A stretch of DNA of 64,000 bases from Chytridium lagenaria. Lineage: Eukaryota > Chytridiomycota > Chytridiomycetes > Chytridiales > Chytridiaceae. How positions within the stretch are numbered: the stretch's first letter is position 1; each line of letters starts with the position of its first letter. Below, piece by piece: positions 9,330-22,802 of this stretch. The translations under genes and the position numbers were made by a program. Location of the stretch: the NCBI GenBank assembly GCA_025449115.1, contig JAHLKC010000051.1, positions 1 through 64,000 on the forward strand, in the 5' to 3' direction. The notes under the pieces were generated by a model. The model made no database searches. It saw nothing but the letters and a program-made list of their open reading frames with translations, and was not told the DNA's origin.

Positions 9330-10660
9330 GCACACTACCTTAGTCTCTCCCTTGCCATCACCACAACTCCTTTACAGCTTTCATCTCCTACTCCCTTCCC
9401 GTCACCCTCTTCCTCCCTTCCCATTGGCTGAATATACTGTCCATCTTCAAGACTCAGAGCATGCCACAACACAGGCTTTTAAACATGTTCAAGAGGTTGA
9501 GGCTGCATCCAAACATATCAATAAAAGCCTTCAAGATGTTAAAGATCATATGTGGGAATCTGAGACCACGGTAATAGACGCCTGCAAACTGCCAACATTG
9601 TTGCCGCTCCTGCCAACGCTTATCTTCAGAAACATGTGGCTATGTCAAAGGCTCGCCTTCAAGAGTTGAACGCAATGCCGCATTCTATACGTCTTGAAGC
9701 CACTGAGAGTGATGCATCCCTTTCAAAATCACGCCTTCAAGCTCTCAATCATACCATGACCAAGGCCAAGGTTGAGTACAATGATTAGATCCGCAGTCTC
9801 ACGAGACGCTATGAGCATCACGAGAAACTTGCACGGAGCGCTGTAGAGAAATTGGACAAGTACAGGGACAAGACTGAACGTGAAAACAATCAACTTTACC
9901 AAGCGATTCAACAACGGTAGCAGCAACTTGAAGAGTTGGAGGTTTACATTGACAAGTTGGTGAAGATGGATGGGGAGGTGGATAGGCACATTATTGCAGA
10001 TTTTGGGGTTTCAGGAAGTGTTGAACGTAAGTCTTTCTGACGTGTTTTTCTTTTTAAATTATATATTTAACTTGTTTGCTTTGTGACGTTTTTTCGATTT
10101 TATATTTGGTGTTTGACTTGTTTTGCTCTGTATTAGAACAACAGGATCACATCAGGTGGCTGATTTCCATTCCCTAAATTTCTGGGACTTGTTTTTTAAT
10201 GATCTTCAAGAAGACGCGGAGGATGGTAAACACATATTCCTCTTCATTCATTTCTTCATCAAACAATATCCTTAGACCTATAATTCAATAGCATTCGCCG
10301 CTGACAAGGACAAAGAATATGGCACTGCAGCAATGCTCTCAATGGCGGGCGCACTGGACGCTTTAAATATTTCAGGACCATCTCACGCGTCTCAACATCA
10401 TTTGGTTGACCCTCTGAAAACCCGGAAACGTGAAAGAGATAGCGATGACTCTGATGAGGAAGCCCAAGGTAATATTGTTGCAGTTGTCTTATATCTTTTC
10501 TTAAAACCAGGGTGTTTCTAAACTAACTTCCAACCCAAGAGCAAGCTACTCAAGCATTGATGCTCTCATTTGGAATACGCCAAAGACAGCAAACGCGATG
10601 GACACCGAGGCCACTTCTTAGAATGGTACGCTGACGCTTTATGATTGATGATTGATGATA
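9330..10660 (+). pseudogene. Decayed coiled-coil protein gene
   Basis: Open stretches with heptad-rich sequence (SKHINKSLQDVKDH; EHHEKLARSAVEKLDKYRD; QQLEELEVYIDKLVKMDGE) run through 9430-10025 but are split by a frame change near 9590-9660 and in-frame TAG codons at about 9786 and 9918. A GTAAGT donor follows at about 10028. A later exon (about 10293-10468) is Asp/Ser-rich (RERDSDDSDEEAQ), and a last one (about 10541) contains QALMLSFGIRQRQQ. The product would be a coiled-coil protein with an acidic C-terminal region. No family is recognised. Its proximity to the Fanzor-like relic suggests both may be cargo of one mobile element. Confidence 0.42.
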
Positions 10661-11183
10661 GAAAATTTATATTATTTTTTTCTTTCTTATATGCAGTGTT
10701 TCTAGCATCATGTACGCAGTTAGAACGGAAACTACTACTCTACAAGTTTATTTTTATTCAGCAGAAGCTTGATTTTCTGACAAGCTGTTCAATGTTTTAG
10801 CAATTGTTTCAAGTTTAACATTTCTTTTTTTATATACAGAACAGTCAAGAGATTCTGCGTAACTCTTTAGTAGTGCGATCCACTGTATATTTCCCTTTAT
10901 TATTTATTATTTAATATTGACAAGTTGGTTGTTGTTGTTGATTCTATCCTATCCTCCTTCCCTCGTCCCTCCTACCCCAAGTCTCCAATCCCCAATTTTT
11001 CCCCCTCCCTATAGTAACCCATATATGACTCTCAAGGATACTGAATTTCAAGTTCAATTCCTCTGCCAAAAAAATTTATCAAATAAATAAAACAACAAAA
11101 GCAAGACTAATGAAAAAATACAATAAAAAGAGATGAGATACCATAAAACAAAATTGAATTAAATTATACTTAAACAAACAAAA
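10661..11183. other. Non-coding A-T-rich spacer
   Basis: No open frame, RNA gene or repeat stands out apart from oligo-A and oligo-T tracts and a short GTTGTTGTT run. Confidence 0.5.
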
Positions 11184-11715
11184 TGTTGAAGTGCAATACC
11201 CTTATTGACGCGTCATCCATCCTTTTCCTTTGACGCGCCATTATAGTTATTATTCATCGCGCTTGTTTTTCATTTGCTCTTTTACCCTCTACCGTTTTCC
11301 TTTATCCCAATGACGTTTCTTTGTCATGGGATGTTCCTCGGAATATTCTTTAATGGGCTGACCACCCATCGTTCCGTTATCAGTTTCACTTTTATTATAT
11401 GTTTCTTTGTTCGCATTGTTTTGGGGCATGACGTTATTGTTTAAGGAGGTTTATTTATATATGTTTTATCCGTTAGTTTACGGAGGTTTACGGGAAGTGT
11501 GATGGATGATGTAATCGTTCCTTTTGGTATAAAAGGACGATAGTTTTATTACATGTAAAAGTTTACTCGATTTTTATCAAATAAAGAAAGAACAAAGAAA
11601 AAGAAGAATTGATCAAAAACGTTTTTAGGGTGAGTTACCTTACCCTGTCCGGGGGCAATTGCCCGCCGTGAATTCTTTATTATTTTATACTACTTTTACA
11701 AAGTGCTTCAATACA
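11184..11715 (+). repeat. Probable solo LTR
   Basis: The segment opens with TGTTGAAG and closes with CTTCAATACA, so its ends are a short imperfect inverted repeat of TG...CA type. It contains a TATA box (TATAAAAG, about 11528) and an AATAAA signal (about 11580) in the right order and spacing for an LTR. A CGGGGGCAATTGCCCG palindrome lies at about 11650. No primer-binding site or coding region follows, so it would be a solo LTR. Target-site duplication is not clear. It differs in sequence from the 2254-2812 LTR. Confidence 0.5.
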
Positions 11716-13140
11716 AAAGAAATAAAGTCCGATGGATGACCCTCAACAATTTGTCCTCCCACACGTCACTTCCCAACATACGCAACATGTGCCTAAAGAA
11801 GTGTTGTTTTTTTTAGCTATTCCTCCATTTTCTGTGTCTTCACTTAGTGTTTGTTTCTTCTCTATCCAATACATCGGACTTTTTCTTCTCACTTCTCACT
11901 CAACCTTCATATATGACAAGGTTTATCTTCTGTTCTGATAAACCTTAGGTTGGTGTTTAATAAACGATCTTCTGTTCTGATAAACCTCAGTTTTGTTTAT
12001 TAATAACAAAAGGACACAGAACCTGTTGAGCTGTGACACAACATTCACATTCCACTACAAGATCACCTCCCCAGCCTCCAAACAAGACTCCACATCTCAT
12101 TCATACTTGTCCCAAACCTAATTTCACTTCTGCTAACCTCGTCGGCCTCAAAATTATCCTCCCTTTGCAACCCGTCTTCCCTCCCTATACACTCACGTTT
12201 TCACTCCATAACGTTCTCAAGAGGAGAAACTAGTGCCTGCCCAAATACCAACTCATAACTGCACATCCCATATGTACTTTCACTGCTGTTCTATACGCTC
12301 ACAAAACTACTCAAAAATGCTTGCAGGCCACCTTTTCTGTCCTTAGGGCTCAATTGGAGCAAGGCTTCGATGATGGGCCCCATGACTCTCTCCACCAGTG
12401 TGTTGGACTATCAATGATACCTCAACACACAAATAGCTTCCTCAACGTTGTTTTGGTTAGAGGGATGTTGTCAAAAACTCTCAGATGATATGACAACCAA
12501 GCGACCATTCCCACGGCCTAAAATTATTCATTATCAAACACACCCACTTTTTTATCACAGAGCTTCCTTTTGCCATCCCAATGCTGTTATAAAGAACAAA
12601 GAGAAGCGTGACTCATTATCAATTCTACGTGTTCAACAAACATATACCCGCTGCCTTTCTGTTAATTAACTCTTGATGATACTAAAGATGAAGTACTCTA
12701 TTCCTAACATTATATCCCACCCTCACTGTCTTCAAAAACCTTTAAGATCTTTTTGGTGGTACCCTGAAATCCTCAACCAAAGGCATCGATCAAAAAAAAG
12801 ATTACACATAAACTATCTAGAGTTTGAACCATTCATTCAATATACTTGTCCAAAGCTAATGGAACGCTTCCAAAACCGCAATTCAAAAATTTCTCACACT
12901 GTCTTCCAAAAAATCCTCTAGAATAATGTGGAACACGCCGATATTAGGTTGAGAAGTGATCACATGTATCTGAACTTCTATATCCACTAAACACCGAAAA
13001 GGACCTCTTCAAATATAATGTTTGAGAGTCATCATAGATATAAATGTGTTCTGAATCTCTGTGTTGTTGCTTTTATTCAACCCACGCCACAATTTGAACA
13101 ATATCTTGTGTTGATATTCCCGCTTTACTCAACTCAGGTC
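11716..13140. other. Gene-free region, possibly decayed retroelement
   Basis: Only short open stretches of low-complexity sequence are present (for example 12033-12233). A CTTCTGTTCTGATAAACC phrase is repeated at about 11925 and 11970. The stretch lies upstream of a copia RNase H remnant in the right orientation to be its decayed gag and pol, but no domain can be recognised. Confidence 0.4.
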
Positions 13141-13369
13141 ATAAAGTCAGCCTGAAAGATCCCCACCCTTGCTTTGCAGACTGCTATGAGGCCCAACGCT
13201 CCACCCGCACTGTCCATTCTGCGGCCCGCTCCCACCTCGTTTTTGCGGTGCTCACCAAAATTGCCACCTTGACAGCTACAAGCTTGCGGACCTACAGTAA
13301 CGTTGTGGTTGGGATTAGAACTGGTGCACTTTATCCCATTCCTGAACCCTTTTAAACTTTTTGTGCACG

Positions 13370-14040
13370 AGAGCGTTTAGAAAGAATCAATGGCTAACAC
13401 GCCGTATTGTGACCTTGTTGGCAGCCTCCTCCTCTACCTCTTTGTTGCAGTTCGTCCTGACATTTTCTCTAGTGCAGTTAACCAGCTGTGCCGCTTCATG
13501 GCTCACTCCAGTCAAAAAATGGCGTGCTTCCAAACACGTCCTGCTTTATTTGAAGGGCATCGAGTATCAGCTTTGGTTATCGTATGATTGGACGGCAACC
13601 CCCAGTCTTCAGAGGTTCCACACTACTCTCTCTCCACTTCTTGGACTCGCAGATGCTAACTGGGCTGGATTAAATCATTGTCGTTCAGCCATCGGATATG
13701 TTACAATATGTGCTGTGAGGTAATCTCCTGGAAAAGTCAACTACAACCTACCGTCGCGCTCTCCACGCGTGAGACTGAGTATATGAGTTTGTCCAAACTA
13801 GGGGCTTAGAATGTCATATGCAGGCTACAGTATACACCTACCGTTCTCTTGGGCGATAACCAAGGCGCCAACGTTATCACTTCCCACTCCTCCGTCGACA
13901 ATAAACGCTTCATACAAATATATATTTGTCATCATTTTATTCGGATCGTGTTGCGTTAAAGGAGATTTCTATTACATACCTCCCTACCAAAGAGATGATC
14001 GCTGATGGCAATGTATCACGACAGATTAAATGGAACAAAT
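13370..14040 (+). pseudogene. Ty1/copia pol remnant (end of RT, RNase H)
   Basis: Read across three frames, the segment contains the copia signatures in order: TPYCDLVGSLL then RPDIFSSAVNQL (end of RT connection), RASKHVLLYLKG, LGLADANWAGL (RNase H first Asp), RSAIGYV, SWKSQLQPTVALST then ETEYMSLS, a LLGDNQGANVI stretch, and YLPTKEMIADG at the end. At least three frameshifts and a stop interrupt it, so it is a dead fragment of a copia-type LTR retrotransposon polyprotein. The LTR expected to the right is not evident. Confidence 0.88.
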
Positions 14041-15005
14041 AGCGTTAATATGTATTTCTGAAGAAATTGTAAATTAGATATATCGATAGTGAGAAAATAA
14101 AAAAGAGAGAGACAATCCACTGCAGAAGGAGCGTGGGTTTTAAGGGTGGCCTCCAAAATCTTAAAGTCTCCTAGCCGAAGACAATCTTTGGAACAAAAAC
14201 TTCTATATATAATCAATCATGGAAAAACTTAGGCGTCTAAATGTTGTTTTCACTGTGCATACTGAACGGTCGACGGCATTCAAATCAAACTTTACACACT
14301 ATGTTCTGTTGCAGCTGGCTACAAATGATATACCATTGGACTCAATGGAGTCATTTTTCATGAGTTATTTAAGCCTAACCCAAACATACCTTGTAGTGTC
14401 TTCATCGCTCATTATGGACCTCTTATTCATTAAATAGACTTTTCCTTTCGTTTAAGCCAGATTTTTCGAATAAAGCTTTGTTCCTTTTCTGTGTCGACGC
14501 TTGTAAAAGAGGATGTAAACTTCAAAGCGTTGTTCCCGCCAAGAAAGTTACGGTGAACGGAAAGATTCCAAAATTCTATAACCAGCTATAGATTACTTAC
14601 GTTGGAATGTATAGGGCTTTGAACGATGACTTTACACCCCCATTTCGTCGTAAAAGAGTGCTTTCCCTTGCCAAGCGTCTTCGTGTTAAAGGTGTTTATT
14701 TGTATTAAGCCTTCATTTATATTGCGACATTTCTGTTTGTTCACTGTTAGTCTCTGTTCCTTACCGTCGATTTATGTTGTATTATCATCTTCGATTTATG
14801 TCTCTTTAGTTTTTTTTTTCAATTAACCAGATATCAATTCTGGAAGTTAAGGAGTCAAAGGAAAGAGGCTAATAAGATTGAGTTGTCCAAAACAAAACAA
14901 AATCAACGCGTTGATTTTTTATTGAATTCACTTTTAAGTTTATAATACTTTCGTTGATTTATTATTAACTTTACGTTGATTTTACAATTGATAAAATTTA
15001 CAACC
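14041..15005. other. Non-coding spacer
   Basis: A-T-rich, with only short open frames lacking domain or splice support. The CGTTGATTT phrase recurs at about 14910, 14953 and 14973. It could include the decayed LTR of the adjacent copia remnant. Confidence 0.4.
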
Positions 15006-15009
15006 AATG

Positions 15010-16459
15010 TTAAAAACTCAGTGAAATTCCCACTGGGCGGTCCGTTTCAATGACAAAAGAATTCAAGAAAACGGAGACGCCGTCTTTTATTCCAGTCATC
15101 ATTTCACTCGTGAACTCTCTCCCTTTCATTCTCTCCTTGAAAAACTCTCCCAATGCATCATCTCTCTTTTTAACTAACTCAACCTCCTCCTTCACCTCTC
15201 TTGCTTTTCTCACTTCCCTTTTATGCAATATTGCCATCATATCCTCCGACATACCCTCCACCCTCAACTCGGTCGCCTTCATCATCTCCAGCCGTCCCCT
15301 CACAAACCTTGCATATATACTCTCTTCATGTGTTTCTTTGTACTCCTCTGCAGTTGGATCCAAAGTTCGAATCATAGCCCACCTCGCACCACCCCGTAGC
15401 TTAAAGAATGGTGGAATGGGCTCTTCCCACTTTTGAGCTACAAGGCCTCAACCTGGCCCCAGTCGTTGAAACCAGTCATCCACAGAAGTTTTAACGGTCC
15501 CTCCTCTGCAGCCTCACTGTAAGGATGTGGGGCACCATCCATCGTTATCACCTTCATGCAAGTCACATGTATCTTCAAATAACTCTCTAACTGCAAATTT
15601 TGCAAAATAGCTGCATACCCGTCCTCCCCATACTGTCGTTTAAGATGATCAAGATACAAGTCATTCATGCGAAAGTTTCCTAAGCACTTGTTGAACTCAT
15701 TGAACCATGCCGATATGAACCGGCCGTTCGGTATCGACGCCACGAACCAACTCTCAATGACAGGGTTTGCCGGATCCTTAGTGAAATCACCCAAATGATA
15801 TGCGAATCCTTCGGAACCATTTTCTTCTTGCCGTTCCATTAAGTAGTCAAAACTGCCTGTCACAATACTGGATGCATCGAGCCATATTCCTCCATGCTCC
15901 ATGATAACTGCCAGACGGATCCAGTCCGCCATATACATCGGCCACATGTCGCCAAAATTACTTGGCCTCGGCGTGTTGATGTACTGAGAGATGGTGTCGA
16001 GGGTTATGATGGTGACGGTGTAATCAGGATTGTGGAGTTTCCAACCTGATATACAGTCAAGAATAAATTTGTCGAGGTTCTTATCGTTCCAAAACGTCCA
16101 GATGAGTTTGGGAATAGATGGATGGGTGGGCTTTTTCTCTTTGTGAATACAGTCACTGACGGTGCTCTCTCATTCTTCAAGCAAAGTTCCTCTGCGACAC
16201 CCCACTCGACCTTATTTCCCCCCAAAATGCATTTTAGACTGTCAGAAGCCATCTTGATTATTGACGGCGACGTGCCTGCACGATCGTCATTGTCGATTAA
16301 CGAGATGCTCTTGAGTTCCGCAAGAACGATGATGCATAATCCAATGAAGATGGCACACAAGAGGTACTTGATCCCCGAATTGGAGAAGGTCTTGCGAGCT
16401 CGTTTCATATTTGCAGGAGATATGTGATAAGTCCGATAAGGGTGTAATCTCTTTAACAT
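15010..16459 (-). CDS. Sugar-transferase (DXD-type, capsular/OCH1-like) with two frame breaks
   Basis: The N-terminus has a single membrane anchor (YLLCAIFIGLCIIVLAEL), as in Golgi type II glycosyltransferases. The catalytic region reads IPKLIWTFWNDKNLDKFI, then ADWIRLAVIMEHGGIWLDAS. WTFW with the GGIWLDAS motif (the DXD-equivalent that binds nucleotide sugar and metal) identifies the glycosyltransferase sugar-binding-region family that includes fungal OCH1-like and bacterial capsular transferases. Later IPPFFKLRGGARW is also typical. The frame shifts once between about 16165 and 16110 and again near 15445, where one extra base would join WGQVEAL to the KWEEPIP stretch. Either the gene is recently dead or the assembly has two indels. 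Donor and acceptor sugars cannot be told. Confidence 0.75.
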
Positions 16460-16904
16460 AATGTTTAGGATTTAGCAATGGAGATTTAAGATCTAATGAG
16501 CATACCAAACTTCGAGGTCTACAACCGTCACTGAACTGAACCGAACAAAAGATGTTTGGTCAATTGTCAAATATTTGACAACCCACCCTTGTGTAACCGC
16601 CAAAGGACTGGGGGAATTAAAGCAAAAGCTGATATATAGATTAAAGTGACCATTTTTGTGTTATATTTGAAGCAGCTACAAAATAAAACAGGATCTCAAA
16701 AATACGTGAAAAGCCTTAATATAGATGTAGAGAAGGGAAAAGCAAATTATGTGGCATGCACGACAATCGGTACCAAAGCCCAGATTCAGAATTAAAGAAA
16801 GGGAGGAAAGCAACAGCTTATCCTTGAAAAAAAACCTAAGAGTAGATAAAAGCTCAGCCTACTACAAAAACGAAACAAACACCGACGACAAACATTCCAA
16901 CGAC

Positions 16905-19533
16905 TTAAGGCGTATAATAAATCACCTTCAACCTCCTACAAGCTCCCTTCACCCCCTCCATCTCCTCCCTACTCAAAAAATACCTCCCCGCGCCTGCACT
17001 GCTGAGAGCAACTCCTGCGACCGACATCCCTAACGTCCTCAACATCCTTAATTTCGGCAACCATTCCATTAATTGCACGAACGTGACGCTCGCAGGAAGG
17101 TGAGCAAGAGTATCCAAGTTGGGACAATACATGGATAAAGTTTCAAGCACACGCGGAGTGATGTGACGGTTTGAGATGGGGAGCGCGAGATGGATAAGGC
17201 GTTGGTTGAGGGTGCGGGCGAGGATGTTGATGGAGGTGTCGAGAAGGTCGGTGGCGGAACCGAGGTGGAGATGGGTAAGGTTGGTGCAGCGTTTGACGAG
17301 GACGATGAGAGATTGGTCAGTAACCTGTTGCAAAAAGTTAAGTCAGCTCGAAAGTCGAATATAATTTGAAACGAAATAAGAAGAAAAATTTATAAGAATA
17401 AATATAAATAAATATTAACAGTTGTAAAAAAGGGATATGATATGTACCAGACGTCCGTCAACAATATCCAACTCCTCCAGCTCCACACAATGTTCAGCGA
17501 GCGCCATTATGGGTCCGGGCCCAAAAATCGGTACCTCTACCGCCACTAGTCTCGGCAACATTGAAAAGGCCGTCGCTGCAATAACATCAGTATGCGGGGT
17601 TGCAATCGACGCAGAAAGTCCTGACGGCGATATTCTCAGCCTTTTTAAATTCGAAAAATGCACGACAATATCAAGCAGAGAGGCAAGACGGCCTACTCCA
17701 TCGAGTTCAAGTTCCTTCAGATTCAAAGAGAAGTTAAGATGGAAAGGAGAGGGGGTTGCCGTGAGGGGGAAGGTGGCGGCGAGAGGAAGTGCCTCTGCAT
17801 CCGCGGTCGGGGTGGGAGGTGTCCATGATTCCGGGGACGTGGAATGTGCAATTGCGGCTTGTAACCTTGCTGCTTCGTGAAACAAAACGGCAGGGTCGAA
17901 TTGTGACGGAAGGTCGATAAGGCACAGCCGTTGTAGACCAGGATTGGTCGCGAGAACGCTAGCAAGTACGGAAATGTTGGTAAAATTGCCAATGCGGAGA
18001 GACTCTAAGCTGGCTAAATGCGTTGCGGCAGCTGTTAGGGTCTCGGTCATTCCGACGGGCCAGTCAAGAGAAAGCATATTGAGGTTTGGATTGGAGGTGA
18101 CCACAAGTGACAGTGCTTCGTTAAACCTCCTTACAGCAGATTCCAAAGGCATGGAGGAATCTCCGCTCCCGTTACGATTCAAAGGGAAACTACCACCAGG
18201 TCCAGAAAATGAATTAGAATGGTCAAAATCCGAAGGTCCAAGCTCGTGTGATGAAGGACCAAACGCATTTGATCCAGAATGACCGATGGATGGTACGGCA
18301 CCGTGAGCAAGCCCCGGTGGAGCAACACCATTGGAACCACGGAGCGAAAGTCCAAGCCATTCAAGCGCAAAAGTGAGGAGTCTGGCCTTATACGCCTTTG
18401 CTATAGCTTCAATCCCACGGTCGGTAAAGCAAGCATACCCACCCACGGCTCGTATTCTTAGGTGTCTTAAATCGAGGCAGTGAGTAGTAACTGCGAGTAA
18501 GCCTTCATCGCCAAACCTTCCGGCCGGCATAGTGCTGGACACGATGGACAGGGCTTTCAGGTACGGACAAGCTCGAGAGACGACCCAAAGGTCCTCATCG
18601 TTCAAAGTAGGATAGTCACAGTTGAATGCCGTCAGTCTTGAGCAGCCTTGGAGGAATCGACGGAGTCCTTGAAGACGGCCAAAATCGTGGGGATGGGTGG
18701 AGGACATGGAGGTAGCTGAGGATGGACTTGGGGAGCGGTGACCATCGCGGCTCCTACTACGGGGGAGAAGGGCGTCAGCGGGAACGGAACCCATAGCAAC
18801 TTGGATAGGGGAGCCATTGATCGGCGAGGAGGTGATTGGGGCAATTCGTGGGGATGTGGAGGGACTTGGGAGGGAGGCTGGCACAAAAGGATTGGGTGCT
18901 GGCTCCGACGGGAAGCCGAGGAGAGATGCGCGGTATGTAGGGGTGAGGATCTGAAGCTCCGTAAACTGCTGACGGTAGTCGTGAAACAGCGACCGTGGCC
19001 GCGCAAACAAAATTCTTAGTTGCTCCCCTATGAATTCACAGATAACAACGATTCAGCAATGTGCTCACATAAGAAAGAGAGACCATGACGGCCATAGAAT
19101 CAAAAGAGAGTGTATATCACATACAATTATCCGTCCATATGGTCTTTTGACGCCATACAAAAGCAATGGCACTTCGAAAGTAGGTTTTGGAGACCAGAAC
19201 GCATTGCATCAAGTCGTCTGTGGAGTCCACCCATTTAAAAATCAAGTCCAGCAATTCAATAGGCATTGATCCCGCGGCAGCTGTAGAACTCGGTGAACCA
19301 CGTAGAACAGGAGCATTAAAGGTTACTCCAGTCGGGAAGGACAACGAGGAGGACGGGGTGTGGAGGGACACTGAAACAGAGTGCTCAGATTCTGAATCTG
19401 TTGAGAAAGATTGCCGCGACCATGACATGGCATCATCCTTGTTGTTGCTCACAGAGCTGAGATGATGCTCTCGAGAGAAGACGTCCCGCTGCAGGGGCGG
19501 CTCTGGAGGAGTCCGATGGTTCTCTGGCGTCAT
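16905..19533 (-). CDS. F-box/leucine-rich-repeat protein, 802 aa
   Basis: Three exons (19533-19125, 19027-17448, 17324-16905) join at GT-AG sites to a clean 803-codon frame. An N-terminal Ser/Thr-rich stretch precedes an F-box (MPIELLDLIFKWVD...CVLVSKTYFRSAI, residues about 90-130). The rest is an RNI-type leucine-rich-repeat region with repeated units such as CPYLKALSIVS, CLDLRHLRIRAV, NPGLQRLCLIDL, CVELEELDIVD and CTNLTHLHLG, interrupted by a disordered insert around residues 290-330. F-box/LRR proteins are substrate receptors of SCF ubiquitin ligases: the F-box binds Skp1 and the LRR region binds the target. The target is unknown. The gene is divergent from ARG5,6 with about 216 bp between start codons, likely a shared promoter. 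Confidence 0.88.
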
Positions 19534-19749
19534 TCCTCACAAATTGAGAGAGATGGCCCTGGCCAATCATATGAAATCTTTTTCGTCATCTTCGCTAGAG
19601 ATTTTAAGACGAAAAAAAAAAAAGGAGAGCTTGCGAGAACCTCTGTGAGCCTAAGAGCAGCCCACTATCTCTCATTACCACGGCCCTTGCTCACCCCCCC
19701 CCACTCACTCACTCTCAAAAATCGTCGCTCGTCAAACATTAAAGCTATA
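19534..19749. promoter_or_regulatory. Divergent promoter between F-box/LRR gene and ARG5,6
   Basis: The two start codons are 216 bp apart and point away from each other. The interval holds an oligo-A tract (about 19611-19622) and a pyrimidine-rich stretch just before the ARG5,6 start, but no clear TATA box. Confidence 0.5.
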
Positions 19750-22802
<3,053 letters not shown>

